This document shows positions 23,964 through 32,433 of a DNA stretch of 36,114 nucleotides, piece after piece. The DNA is from Butyrivibrio sp. (GTDB taxonomy: Bacteria > Bacillota > Clostridia > Lachnospirales > Lachnospiraceae). Position 1 is the stretch's first letter. The number at the start of each line of letters is the position of its first letter. Location: the NCBI RefSeq assembly GCF_015056685.1, contig NZ_SVFW01000003.1, positions 114,623-150,736 of the forward strand. Direction: 5' to 3'. The notes under the pieces are model-generated. The model worked only from the letters and a program-made list of their open reading frames with translations, was not told the origin of the DNA and ran no database searches. The position numbers were made by a program, and so were the translations under genes.

Positions 23964-24896
23964 TCAGTACAGTGCATAATCTGGATTAGCTTTTTTAACT
24001 AAGCCATTGGATATCATTATGGTTATGAAGCACAGCACTGACTGATATAAGCTTGCTGCCGCAGATACTCCGATATCTCCGTTGTCTATGAGGAGCCTGA
24101 ACACGTATGTATCAATAACGTCAGTTGTTGGCTGAAGCAGTGCGCTTGACCTTACTGTCTGATAGAACAGACCGAAATCTCCTCTGAAGATATTTCCTAT
24201 TCCCAAAAGAACCAGTATCATCATTGTCGGCATGAGAGATGGGATCGTAAGATATCTTATCTTCTGCCAGGCACTGGCTCCGTCAATTGATGCCGCCTCG
24301 AACATTTCCTGGTCAAGACCTGTAATGGCTGCCAGATAAACAACTGAGCCATAGCCTGTCTGCTTCCAAATCTTCAAAAAGATTATTACTATGATCCATG
24401 CTGACGGTGTGTTGTAGAGGTCAAATGCATTTGCCCCGAGAGATGTAAGCACGTGGTTAAATACACCTTTTTCATAGTTAAAAATGTTGTACATTATGGC
24501 GCCTGCTACAACCCAGCTTATGAAGTAGGGCAAAAACATAAGTGACTGAGTAATCTTTTTAAAGTACTTGGAGAACAACTCGTTGAGCAAAATTGCGCTA
24601 CCCATTTCAAATAAGACACCCAAAGTTATAAAGGCTATGTTGTAGAGCAGCGTATTTCTTGTAACCATCCCAAGTTTCCCTGAGATCAAAAGAGCTTTGA
24701 AGTTATTAAGACCATTCCAGGGAGAAAAGTAAATTCCACCTGCATACTGATATTTTTTGAAAGCCAGGATTATTCCTGTCATTGGAACATAACTGAAAAT
24801 GATCACATATAAAAGACTCGGTAAAAGCATCAGTAGAAGTAGCCAATGCCTTTTTATTACCTTCATAAACGGAGTCTTAGTTTTACTTTTTTCCAT
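23964..24896 (-). CDS. Sugar ABC transporter permease (LplB-like), system 1
   Basis: A 310-residue six-helix permease, first gene of the system 1 transporter. LLLLMLLPSLLYVIIFSYVPMTG and the EAA loop FEAASIDGASAWQKIRYLTI place it in the LplB/YteP group, whose substrates are complex oligosaccharides. The ATG at 24894-24896 is chosen because GGGAGAGG lies just before it; an ATG four codons upstream would include the site and has none of its own. A minus-strand TATAAT lies at 24945-24940, giving a leader of about 35 bases; its -35 is poor. The divergent LacI regulator gene starts 228 bases away. Confidence 0.92.
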   Translation of the reverse strand: MEKSKTKTPFMKVIKRHWLLLLMLLPSLLYVIIFSYVPMTGIILAFKKYQYAGGIYFSPWNGLNNFKALLISGKLGMVTRNTLLYNIAFITLGVLFEMGSAILLNELFSKYFKKITQSLMFLPYFISWVVAGAIMYNIFNYEKGVFNHVLTSLGANAFDLYNTPSAWIIVIIFLKIWKQTGYGSVVYLAAITGLDQEMFEAASIDGASAWQKIRYLTIPSLMPTMMILVLLGIGNIFRGDFGLFYQTVRSSALLQPTTDVIDTYVFRLLIDNGDIGVSAAASLYQSVLCFITIMISNGLVKKANPDYALY

Positions 24897-25035
24897 ACCC
24901 TCTCCCATGTGCAATATTCATAAGTTTTCGAAATTTATGATTATATTTTAGTAATTGTGTCCAAAGTCCTCTAGATGAATAATTTTCAATTAATTCAAAG
25001 TTTTTATATCAAATTTACGAATATTTTATATTCTG

Positions 25036-25084
25036 TGCGCAATTTTGCGCATCATCCGCGCAATTTCAATTTTTTTGCGCAAAA
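25036..25084. promoter_or_regulatory. GCGC-centred operator cluster between lplB and lacI of system 1
   Basis: TGCGCAATTTTGCGCA (25036-25051) is a palindrome with 7-bp arms; GCGCAATT (25058-25065) is a half site; TTTTGCGCAAAA (25073-25084) is a perfect 12-bp palindrome. They end 4 bases before the lacI -35 box. They are candidate sites for the LacI protein encoded next to them. A half-site-like TTGCGCATCA recurs near 21320, upstream of the GH2 gene. Confidence 0.65.
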
Positions 25085-25088
25085 TTGA

Positions 25089-25117
25089 TTGTCTTTTTGA
25101 ATTTGCCAAACTATAAT
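25089..25117 (+). promoter_or_regulatory. Promoter of the system 1 lacI gene, predicting a leaderless mRNA
   Basis: TTGTCT (25089-25094) and a consensus TATAAT (25112-25117) are 17 bases apart. The start codon begins 8 bases after the -10, so transcription should begin at or within a base of the ATG. No ribosome-binding sequence precedes the ATG. Confidence 0.7.
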
Positions 25118-25124
25118 CAAAACT

Positions 25125-26138
25125 ATGGGAAAAGAAATACGGTTAAACGAACTCGCTGAAAAATTGAATATTTCCACCACAACTGTTTCAAGGGCTTTAT
25201 CCGGAAATGGAAGGGTCTCAGAAGAGACAAGAAAAAAAGTCATTGAAGCCGCCAGAGAAATGGACTATAGCTCTCCATCTCAGAACAGGCAAAAAAATAC
25301 CACTCCTTCCATAGGAAAAAGTGGTAATGTTGGCGTAGTCTTATCAAGAGATCTTTTGTATGAATCAGAATTTTTTCACCTGTGTCTTCTTGGAGCCGCA
25401 GGGGCTCTTGCAGATCACGGCTATGAAACACTTCTGATCCTGTGTAATACCGATGAGTATGAACCTCTTATCCCAGCTGTGGAAAAAGGGGCACTTGACG
25501 GCGTGATATATACTCGCGCCATTACTGGTGAAAAGAGCCACTCATATCTTAAAAAGAAAAATATACCTGTTGTAGTTGTAGGTTCCGGAATTAAAAACGC
25601 TGTAATGGTTGAGCCTAACACAGCCCTTGCCTGCAGAGAATTAACCTCAAACCTCATGAACAATGGCTGCAAGCGCATCGCCTTTATAGGCGGAAATATG
25701 AATTACAACGTCAACGTAAAAAGACTTGAAGGCGTTATGATGGGAATTTCTGACTTCTGCGTCGATCCTGACCCCAATCTTATTTTTAGAGACGTCTCCA
25801 ATTACAATTCCTGTAAAATAGCTGTAGAAACAGCTGTTCAGCGCCGTTGCGATGGAATAATCTGCTGCGATGATGTAACTGCCGGCTGGTCCTGCGATGC
25901 ACTTACAAAAATGGGCTTATCTGTTCCGGGTGATGTACTCCTGGCTGCCTGCTACGACAGCAGTGACCTTGCGCACCATTCGCCTTCCATCACCGCCGCT
26001 CATTTTGACGCGCGTCAAATGGGAGCCTATGCCGGTGAAGCCATGTATGGTCTTCTTAGCGGCACGGAGAAAAGAACTCTCATAACAGTTGAGCACACCA
26101 TCCACCTTAGGGAATCCACAAGAGTCTTTACTGTTTGA
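25125..26138 (+). CDS. LacI family transcriptional regulator, system 1
   Basis: A 337-residue repressor. The N-terminal HTH, IRLNELAEKLNISTTTVSRALSG then GRVSEETRKKVIEAAREM, is typical of LacI/GalR, followed by a longer than usual hinge (about 47-68, with SPSQNRQKNTTPS) and a periplasmic-binding-like effector domain (NVGVVLSRDLLYESEF, DGVIYTRAITGEK, CKRIAFIGGNMNY, DGIICCDDVTAGW). It is divergent from the system 1 transporter and probably controls it in response to the imported sugar. The ATG at 25125 is favoured because the HTH begins within a few residues and the promoter abuts it. Its 3' end overlaps the convergent deaminase-like gene by 11 bases. Confidence 0.93.
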   Translation: MGKEIRLNELAEKLNISTTTVSRALSGNGRVSEETRKKVIEAAREMDYSSPSQNRQKNTTPSIGKSGNVGVVLSRDLLYESEFFHLCLLGAAGALADHGYETLLILCNTDEYEPLIPAVEKGALDGVIYTRAITGEKSHSYLKKKNIPVVVVGSGIKNAVMVEPNTALACRELTSNLMNNGCKRIAFIGGNMNYNVNVKRLEGVMMGISDFCVDPDPNLIFRDVSNYNSCKIAVETAVQRRCDGIICCDDVTAGWSCDALTKMGLSVPGDVLLAACYDSSDLAHHSPSITAAHFDARQMGAYAGEAMYGLLSGTEKRTLITVEHTIHLRESTRVFTV

Positions 26139-28596
26139 TGGAATTCACCAGATCTTTTTGAATATCATTTAAAAGGTCAACAATGTTTACTTCATCTCCA
26201 AAAGTAAACACATATCCATGAAGGGATTTAGCTTTCTGCATCAGGTTTTTGGAGTGCTCCCATACGAATATTGCAGATTTACCCTTTCCATTTTTTGCTT
26301 CCTGAATGAGATTTGCAGCAGCACTGTTGCCATCAAAGGCAATAACTGCGGAAGGTCTTCGCTCAAATATCTCGTAGTTGAAGCTCTTATATATTCCCAT
26401 TCCCTGAGCTTCCGGCGATACTCTTACCTGTACTCCGCAAGCTTTAATTTTATCTATTTCTTTTTTATCCATCAGCGAAGGAACGACACTGTATATCCTG
26501 AATCCCTTTTTGTTGTGATTTATAAGGTACTTTTCATACCCGGCCAATTTGTGTCCGATAACAAAGCACACCTCTTCAGGATTTAAGTACTCCATCAGAG
26601 AATCCATCTGCTCTGCTGCCTTTTTGCTGACCTTGGTCGCTCTACTCTCAGTGTTAAAGCTTCCTCCAATAAGCACAACCGGGAATCTGTCCCATGTGAT
26701 CTCGCTGATCTGTTCTTTTAATTCCTGATTAGAATCCAGTTTTGGCTCTTTTTTGGTTTTGCCTTTTGAAATCTTTACAGTCTGCATTTTTTCCAAAAGA
26801 ACTTCTTCCATGTCTCTGTCTTTTATGAGATCAGCAAAGAAAGCTTTCTTTAAAGAATATGCTTCCTGGGCTTCTTTTATTATCTGCGTCTCAGCATCTT
26901 TCATGAGCTGAAGCTCAGCATCAGACAATCCCAGCATTTTTGCCAGTGACAGCTGCTCATCAATTGATGATGTTCCGTACAAAGCCGCTCCATCTGTACC
27001 CTGAACACAGCGTATGCCCTGTTTCAGATACTGCTTAAGAGGATGATGCTCCAATGAATTTAAGTTATTAAGTCGCACATTACTTGTGATCTGGAATTCA
27101 AGGACGACATTATTTTCCTTAAGCTGCTTTAATACCTCTTTTCCTTTCTTGGAAGAAGGACTATAAGTGTAAAGGCCATGCCCAAGACGCATCCTTGGCA
27201 TCTTTTGGCCCGGAGCAAGAGAATCTTTTACGCAGGCAATGCTGTGGGCGATATTATCTTTCTGGCTGTCGTTTTCTCCCGCATGGACTCTTATAACAAA
27301 GCTAGGGTCCTTGGCTGCGATCTTTACAATTTCCTGGAATGCAGGTTTTAGCGTGATTATGTCATTTATCTCTTCGCCCACAAAATCGCATCCTGCAACA
27401 TATGGATCAAGCGCTGTAGCTTTCAAAACCTCAAGGTTCTGTTCAATGTAATCAGACGGAGTCACTGCATCTTTTACAATGGTCAGAGGAATTCTACGCA
27501 TAGCTGCCAGGAACCTGATCATTACGCCGGTTTCACGGTAAATATGAGGCATAACCTCATGAACCTGCCTTAGCATTTCAAGTGACTCATACTTTTTAAC
27601 AAGAGTAGTATCACTAATCTCTGCGTAATAAACGCCCTGTGCTTTGTAGTTTCTTGCTATCCACAGGAGTTTATCCTGAAAGATTGTATTTTTACAGTAA
27701 TAAGCATTTTCCTTATCCGTAAGCATCTGCTTAAGATAAGCCTTTACATCTGCATCCGGGATCAGGTCCACACTGTGCAGATTTATTTTTTCTTCGCTCT
27801 CTTTTCCCTTGCAAAAGACATAACGATAAAGGTAGACTTTCTCAAGGTTTGTAAATACTGCCTGTCCATCCTTGATAACAGCAAGGGATCCACGGATCTT
27901 GACTATGTTCATCTCTGCATTATCAAGGTTATTAAGGATAAGATCTGCAAAATTTATAAAGGTATTGTCATCAATTCGTCTGTTTAGGTACTTGCCCTGA
28001 AGTCCTGAAGAAACAAACTGTCTGGCAACCTTTTCTCTCTGAATATTGGCTTTATCCCATTGAGCCTGAGTAAGCTTAAGATCGAGCTTTTTTACATAGT
28101 ATAGAGGATAGCGTATCTGATGAGCTATTCCCAATGCGATGAGAACATCTCCCGGAAGATTACCATTCATATGCGTGTGAAGATCCGCGCGGAACTTAAG
28201 GTCCTTACGAACTCTAGTCTTGAATATAGTCTTGTCCAGTTCCAGCTTAAAATCTTTTGTCTGACTCATAAGAGTTTTGGCAATTGCAGGTATGGTTGCC
28301 TTAACAGTGACATGACCATCCGGGTAAATACTGGCTATCTCTGTTCCACCAAGCATGAAAACGTAGCTCTCTGAATTGCAGGAATCCACAAAGCATGGCA
28401 CTTCACCGCGAATAACAAGCATGTCATTATCCCCCTTGGAAAGAGGAAGTTTGCATATGCTTGCAAGGTTTCGAATAAGGTTCCCTGTGCCGTGATTGGG
28501 CGTTGTCAGTACGTAGTACATCTTACCCAGGTCTTTGTACAGGTTTACAATTATATCTTTTTCATTATCCAAAAAGAAACATGTGAAATATGTCAT
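26128..28596 (-). CDS. Large adenosine deaminase-like protein with a C-terminal SLOG-like domain
   Basis: An 822-residue soluble protein of unknown role. Residues about 136-550 carry the ordered adenosine deaminase motifs: RADLHTHMNG (H140, H142, zinc), VIRVHAGEN (H438, E441), RLGHG (H473), QITSNVR (S505/N506) and QGTDGAALYGT (D535). The second Asp of the canonical TDDP is Gly536, and the first and HAGE motifs are about 300 residues apart, more than in housekeeping deaminases. Residues about 637-780 (VVLIGGSFN, then ERRPSAVIAFDGNSAAANLIQEAK) resemble a SLOG/LOG-type nucleotide-binding Rossmann domain; this is less certain. The N-terminal 130 residues are not recognised. GAGGA lies before the ATG at 28594-28596. 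Its substrate may be a modified nucleoside or nucleotide rather than adenosine. Confidence 0.85.
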   Translation of the reverse strand: MTYFTCFFLDNEKDIIVNLYKDLGKMYYVLTTPNHGTGNLIRNLASICKLPLSKGDNDMLVIRGEVPCFVDSCNSESYVFMLGGTEIASIYPDGHVTVKATIPAIAKTLMSQTKDFKLELDKTIFKTRVRKDLKFRADLHTHMNGNLPGDVLIALGIAHQIRYPLYYVKKLDLKLTQAQWDKANIQREKVARQFVSSGLQGKYLNRRIDDNTFINFADLILNNLDNAEMNIVKIRGSLAVIKDGQAVFTNLEKVYLYRYVFCKGKESEEKINLHSVDLIPDADVKAYLKQMLTDKENAYYCKNTIFQDKLLWIARNYKAQGVYYAEISDTTLVKKYESLEMLRQVHEVMPHIYRETGVMIRFLAAMRRIPLTIVKDAVTPSDYIEQNLEVLKATALDPYVAGCDFVGEEINDIITLKPAFQEIVKIAAKDPSFVIRVHAGENDSQKDNIAHSIACVKDSLAPGQKMPRMRLGHGLYTYSPSSKKGKEVLKQLKENNVVLEFQITSNVRLNNLNSLEHHPLKQYLKQGIRCVQGTDGAALYGTSSIDEQLSLAKMLGLSDAELQLMKDAETQIIKEAQEAYSLKKAFFADLIKDRDMEEVLLEKMQTVKISKGKTKKEPKLDSNQELKEQISEITWDRFPVVLIGGSFNTESRATKVSKKAAEQMDSLMEYLNPEEVCFVIGHKLAGYEKYLINHNKKGFRIYSVVPSLMDKKEIDKIKACGVQVRVSPEAQGMGIYKSFNYEIFERRPSAVIAFDGNSAAANLIQEAKNGKGKSAIFVWEHSKNLMQKAKSLHGYVFTFGDEVNIVDLLNDIQKDLVNSIKQ

Positions 28597-28616
28597 ACAT
28601 TAATCCTCAATAAGCT

Positions 28617-28658
28617 CAAAAAAAACACTCTATGCTTATATTTTAGCATAGAGTGTTT
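28617..28658 (-). terminator. Terminator after the system 2 binding protein gene
   Basis: AAACACTCTATGCT (read on the minus strand from 28658) pairs with AGCATAGAGTGTTT ending at 28623, 14 pairs, followed by a run of eight Ts. It closes the system 2 transporter message just before the deaminase-like gene. Confidence 0.85.
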
Positions 28659-28681
28659 CTGTATTTTTTGCAATGTTGTTA

Positions 28682-30460
28682 TTACTGTGCTGCTTTTCTT
28701 GCCTCAAGCATTGGACCATACTTCTCTGTATCAAATGCTGTAAGGTCTGCCCATCCAAGGCCTTCGAGCTGTGAAGTCATGTCATCCCACTGCTTCTCGA
28801 AATCTGCATCATCTGTTGCAAATACCATTCTCCAGGAAGCATCCTTGATGATATCGCCGCACTGCTTACGGATAAGGCTGATATCTGTTGTATCGATTGC
28901 AAGTGCAATGTTGATACTTGGAACTACTGTCATCATGTTGTTCTTTAAGAGATATTCAACGTCATCAGCTGCGCCAAACTTCTCTGACCACTCTTTTGTA
29001 GTCTTTGTCTCGTTCATCTTGATTGTTGATGACCACATATCTGTTCCATAAGGCTCGTTTGTATCTGGATTAATATCGCAGCTTGCTACGATCCACTGGT
29101 TGATCTGGTTGTTACCATCGTTCCAGTTTCCGCCGCCCTGATCTTCAGGAACTGCAACTTCTGCTGAGAATCTATTAAGTCCGTCTTCTGTAAGAACATA
29201 CTTGCCGTTTTCTACTGTGTAGATAAGGCCTTCTGTACCGCCATGCTGGATCTGTACACCTTCTGGTGAAGCATACCAGTCAAGGAACTCCATAAGTCTT
29301 GCAAAGTTCTCGTCTGAAACCTGTGAACCAACTGCGATAACACGTCCGTCACCATAATATGTATCTGATGCCTGGTAGAGGTTTGTATCTGCTACAGGAA
29401 TCTCGATATAGTTAACACCTTCCTCACCCTTTGAAGGAGTGTTCCAGAAACCATACTGCCAGCTATACCAGTAGAGATATACTCTCTTGTCCTGCATCTT
29501 TGAAACCATCATGTTCCAGTCCTGAGTAGCTGAGTCAGGATCTACAAGGCCCATCTTGTTGGCCTGATAGAAGAATTTAAGCATCTTGTAATATGCACCG
29601 GCCTTGTCTGTAAGGGGAACGATTGAATTATCTGTTCCGATAAGAACTGATCCGTTTACTTCCTGTCCATACCACTTTGTAAGCTGAGCTACACACTCCA
29701 TATACTGGCTATCCCAGTCTTTCCAAAGACTGATAGCATATGCAGGATCACCTTTATCGTTCTGTGGATGTGCCTTCTGGATATCTGCAAGGCAGTTAAG
29801 AAGGTCATCTGTGTTCTTGAGCTCAGGAGCACCAACTTCATTGTACATATCCCATCCCATACGAGGATATGTGTAAACGTGAAGCTGTTTATAAGCTGTA
29901 GGTCCGTTTGTATTCATCTCAAGTGGAATAGCGTAGATCTTGCTGCCATCACCAAGCATTGCGTTAAATGCTTTGATCTGTTCCATATACTTGGAAAGGT
30001 TAGGATACTGTGCGATAACATCTGTAAGATCATGGATAAGTCCTGACTCTACGCATTCCTGCATATCAGCGTTATCAAGAATGATCAGATCTCCAAGAGC
30101 ACCTGCTGCGCAGCGTGTCTGATAAAGAGCTGCTCCATCGCCTGATACCTGTGGTGCAATGATGTTAAGGTTCATGTTGAATTTGTCTTTTACAATCTTG
30201 CCATACCAGCCTGACTGTACACCCTGAAAGTTAGCTGCTACATCATAGAAATCTACAGTGTACTCAGAGTCATGTGAAACTTCACTTGCTGCGGCAGTAT
30301 CCCCACCTGCTGTCTCAGCAGTTGTTGCTGTTTCAGTTTTTGTTTCTGTCTGGTTACTGGTTGTTCCTGTACTTTCTGCTGCTCCGCTTCCGCATCCGGC
30401 CAGCATTGATGCTGCCATGACTGTGGAAAGAGCAAGAGAAGCAAATTTCTTAAACTTCAT
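28682..30460 (-). CDS. Extracellular solute-binding lipoprotein of oligosaccharide ABC system 2
   Basis: A 592-residue lipoprotein: MKFKKFASLALS start and lipobox MLAGC with Cys23, followed by a Ser/Thr/Glu-rich linker to about residue 60. The mature region (YDVAANFQGVQSGWYGKIVKD, then CAAGALGDLIILDNADMQ) follows the large family 1 binding proteins paired with LplB/LplC permeases. It should bind the sugar that the divergent GH120 enzyme cleaves, probably xylo-oligosaccharides (inference). The ATG at 30458-30460 is preferred to one two codons upstream because AGGAGG lies six bases before it. It is the last gene of the transporter and is followed by a strong terminator. Confidence 0.93.
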   Translation of the reverse strand: MKFKKFASLALSTVMAASMLAGCGSGAAESTGTTSNQTETKTETATTAETAGGDTAAASEVSHDSEYTVDFYDVAANFQGVQSGWYGKIVKDKFNMNLNIIAPQVSGDGAALYQTRCAAGALGDLIILDNADMQECVESGLIHDLTDVIAQYPNLSKYMEQIKAFNAMLGDGSKIYAIPLEMNTNGPTAYKQLHVYTYPRMGWDMYNEVGAPELKNTDDLLNCLADIQKAHPQNDKGDPAYAISLWKDWDSQYMECVAQLTKWYGQEVNGSVLIGTDNSIVPLTDKAGAYYKMLKFFYQANKMGLVDPDSATQDWNMMVSKMQDKRVYLYWYSWQYGFWNTPSKGEEGVNYIEIPVADTNLYQASDTYYGDGRVIAVGSQVSDENFARLMEFLDWYASPEGVQIQHGGTEGLIYTVENGKYVLTEDGLNRFSAEVAVPEDQGGGNWNDGNNQINQWIVASCDINPDTNEPYGTDMWSSTIKMNETKTTKEWSEKFGAADDVEYLLKNNMMTVVPSINIALAIDTTDISLIRKQCGDIIKDASWRMVFATDDADFEKQWDDMTSQLEGLGWADLTAFDTEKYGPMLEARKAAQ

Positions 30461-30538
30461 TTTCATTCCTCCTTTTTTAACCTCTTTTAACATTTATATC
30501 AACCCAGATGGGCTGTATTCATTACGTTTTGGGTGGCG

Positions 30539-31465
30539 TTAGCCTTTGACCGCACCAATCATGATTCCTTTTACGAAGTATTTCTGGAAGATTGGGTATA
30601 CGAGCATGATCGGGAGCACTACGATTACTGTGATGGTCATTCGTACACTGGTTGTGGTCTGCGTTGTGGCTGCTGCAGCAGCAAGGGATGACGTACTTGT
30701 GTTACTCTGGGCAAGAGATGCAAGTGAGCTTGCCTGATTCAGGTACTGGTAGAGCACAAACTGCAGTGGATAAAGCTTTGTATCTGTCATAAGAAGAAGC
30801 GTATCCTGGAAAGCATTCCACTGACTTACTGCTGAAAAGATTGCAACTGTTGCCATGATAGGCTTGATTACAGGAATTATTATCTTAAAGAACACTGTCA
30901 AAACTCCTGCGCCGTCCATCTCGGCTGCTTCCTGCAGTTCTTTTGGCACTGACTCAACAAAGGTCTTGGTCAGAATCAGATTAAAGGGTGATACTATTGC
31001 TGGAAGTATGTATCCCCAGAAGTTATTGGTGAGGTGCATGGTCTTCATTACGAGGAACCATGGAATAATTCCGGCATTGAAATACATTGTTGCCACAATG
31101 AGTCTGTACCAGAACTTCCTTAGCCACATCTTTTCCTGAGTAAACATGAATCCAAGAAATGCTGAAGCAAATACTGTAAGTGCAGTACCAAGAACCGTTC
31201 TCATAAGAGATATCTGAAATGCCCTTAAAAGTCCGTCAATTCTGAAGGCTGACAGATAATTCTTAAAATGAATTCCCTGTGGCCAGAAAAGAATATCTCC
31301 TTTGGCGCTCAGGTCATTGGCACTTATTGTGTTGATAACTATGTAATAGAACGGATAAAGACACAGGAAAGCTGCTATAGAGAAAACAATGTAGCAGACA
31401 ATTTCAACTGTTCTGTCTCCGGCGCTTACTTTTATTGTTGAACCTTTTTCTTTTGACTGTCCCAT
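30539..31465 (-). CDS. Carbohydrate ABC transporter permease (LplC-like), system 2
   Basis: A 308-residue six-helix permease. The EAA loop is LQEAAEMDGAGVLTVFFKII and the C-terminus YPIFQKYFVKGIMIGAVKG matches its system 1 counterpart. A segment around 240-268 is unusually rich in Ser, Thr and Ala (SSLASLAQSNTSTSSLAAAA), in a periplasmic loop where system 1 has LLGSAEAMRIVAEKSG; it may touch the binding protein. The ATG at 31463-31465 follows GGAGG, 12 bases after the partner permease. Confidence 0.94.
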   Translation of the reverse strand: MGQSKEKGSTIKVSAGDRTVEIVCYIVFSIAAFLCLYPFYYIVINTISANDLSAKGDILFWPQGIHFKNYLSAFRIDGLLRAFQISLMRTVLGTALTVFASAFLGFMFTQEKMWLRKFWYRLIVATMYFNAGIIPWFLVMKTMHLTNNFWGYILPAIVSPFNLILTKTFVESVPKELQEAAEMDGAGVLTVFFKIIIPVIKPIMATVAIFSAVSQWNAFQDTLLLMTDTKLYPLQFVLYQYLNQASSLASLAQSNTSTSSLAAAAATTQTTTSVRMTITVIVVLPIMLVYPIFQKYFVKGIMIGAVKG

Positions 31466-31477
31466 CTCAAACCTCCA

Positions 31478-32386
31478 TCAAAGTATGCTCTCGCCACGGA
31501 TTTTCTTTGATGCTCCGTTAACTATGACCAGAAGCACTACGCTTACCAAGCTCTTAAGCATGCTGATCGCAACTGAAACTGAATAACCGCCGCTGCCCAT
31601 CGCCATGTTGTAAACATAAAGATCAAGAACCTGGATATATTCTTTGTTGAAAGCGTTTTGGAACACGTAATACTGCTCCATTCCGTTGTTGAGGAAGTTA
31701 GCTACGTTAAGTACCAGAAGAACAAAATATGTAGGCAAAAGACTTGGAATTGTAATGTGCCATATTATCTGCATTCTGGTTGCTCCATCTACTCTCGCAG
31801 CCTGGATCATCTCATCGTCAATGCTTGAAATAGCAGCTATGTACATGATTGCTGCCCAGCCAAGGTTTTTCCATGTGAGCCACAACCACTGTGTAAACCA
31901 AACATGGCTTGATGACTGTAAAAAGAGAATTGGCTGTTCAATGAGTCCTGATTTTAACAAAAGAGAATTGAGCATTCCTGTGCTGTTGAACAGTGAAAAT
32001 GCTATGGAATAAACCATTACCCAACTCACGAAGTTTGGTAGTGTTGTAACTGTCTGTACAAACTTTCTGAATTTCACTCCTCTGATCTCATTGAGAAAAA
32101 CCGCAAAGATCATTGGAAGCCAGCTGGTTCCAAGTGTTAAGCCACTCATGGCAAAGGTGTTTTTCAGCACCTGAACAATCTGTTGAATTTTAGTCTCACT
32201 GTTTACGAGTGATGCAAACCATTTGAATCCTACAAAAGGACAGTTTGCCAAAGTTTTTGGTGGTTTATAATCATAGAATGCATACATCCAGCCATATAGC
32301 GGATAGTAGCTAAAGAGTAGAACTAAAATAATAAACGGTAGTACTAATAGAAATAGTTTCAGAGAATAGATCTTCTTTTTTGACAC
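31478..32386 (-). CDS. Sugar ABC transporter permease (LplB-like), system 2
   Basis: A 302-residue six-helix permease, first gene of the system 2 transporter, with the EAA loop IQAARVDGATRMQIIWHITI and the LplB-type opening LFLLVLPFIILVLLFSYYPLYGWMYAF. A GTG start at 32384-32386 is chosen because GGGAGG lies about nine bases before it and the helix begins soon after. A TTG 14 codons upstream would put the start before the operator at 32404-32419 and has no ribosome site. It follows lacI by about 48 bases on the same strand, with that operator between them. No ATPase gene accompanies it. Confidence 0.9.
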   Translation of the reverse strand: MSKKKIYSLKLFLLVLPFIILVLLFSYYPLYGWMYAFYDYKPPKTLANCPFVGFKWFASLVNSETKIQQIVQVLKNTFAMSGLTLGTSWLPMIFAVFLNEIRGVKFRKFVQTVTTLPNFVSWVMVYSIAFSLFNSTGMLNSLLLKSGLIEQPILFLQSSSHVWFTQWLWLTWKNLGWAAIMYIAAISSIDDEMIQAARVDGATRMQIIWHITIPSLLPTYFVLLVLNVANFLNNGMEQYYVFQNAFNKEYIQVLDLYVYNMAMGSGGYSVSVAISMLKSLVSVVLLVIVNGASKKIRGESIL

Positions 32387-32403
32387 CCCTAATACCTCCC
32401 GAT

Positions 32404-32419
32404 GGTTTAACGTTAAACC
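32404..32419. promoter_or_regulatory. Perfect palindromic LacI-type operator before the system 2 transporter
   Basis: GGTTTAACGTTAAACC is a perfect 16-bp palindrome with the CG centre typical of LacI-family sites. Related CGTTAAA sites occur at 33511-33522 and 33667-33679. Upstream on the minus strand, TTTCTG-17-TAAAAG is a weak candidate promoter. Confidence 0.78.
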
Positions 32420-32433
32420 TTTTAGCAAAAAAA

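Noticed and set aside
26128..28596. RADAR defence system
   Set aside because: The large deaminase resembles RdrB in overall type, but there is no RdrA-like ATPase beside it and the neighbours are sugar-transport genes and a LacI regulator.
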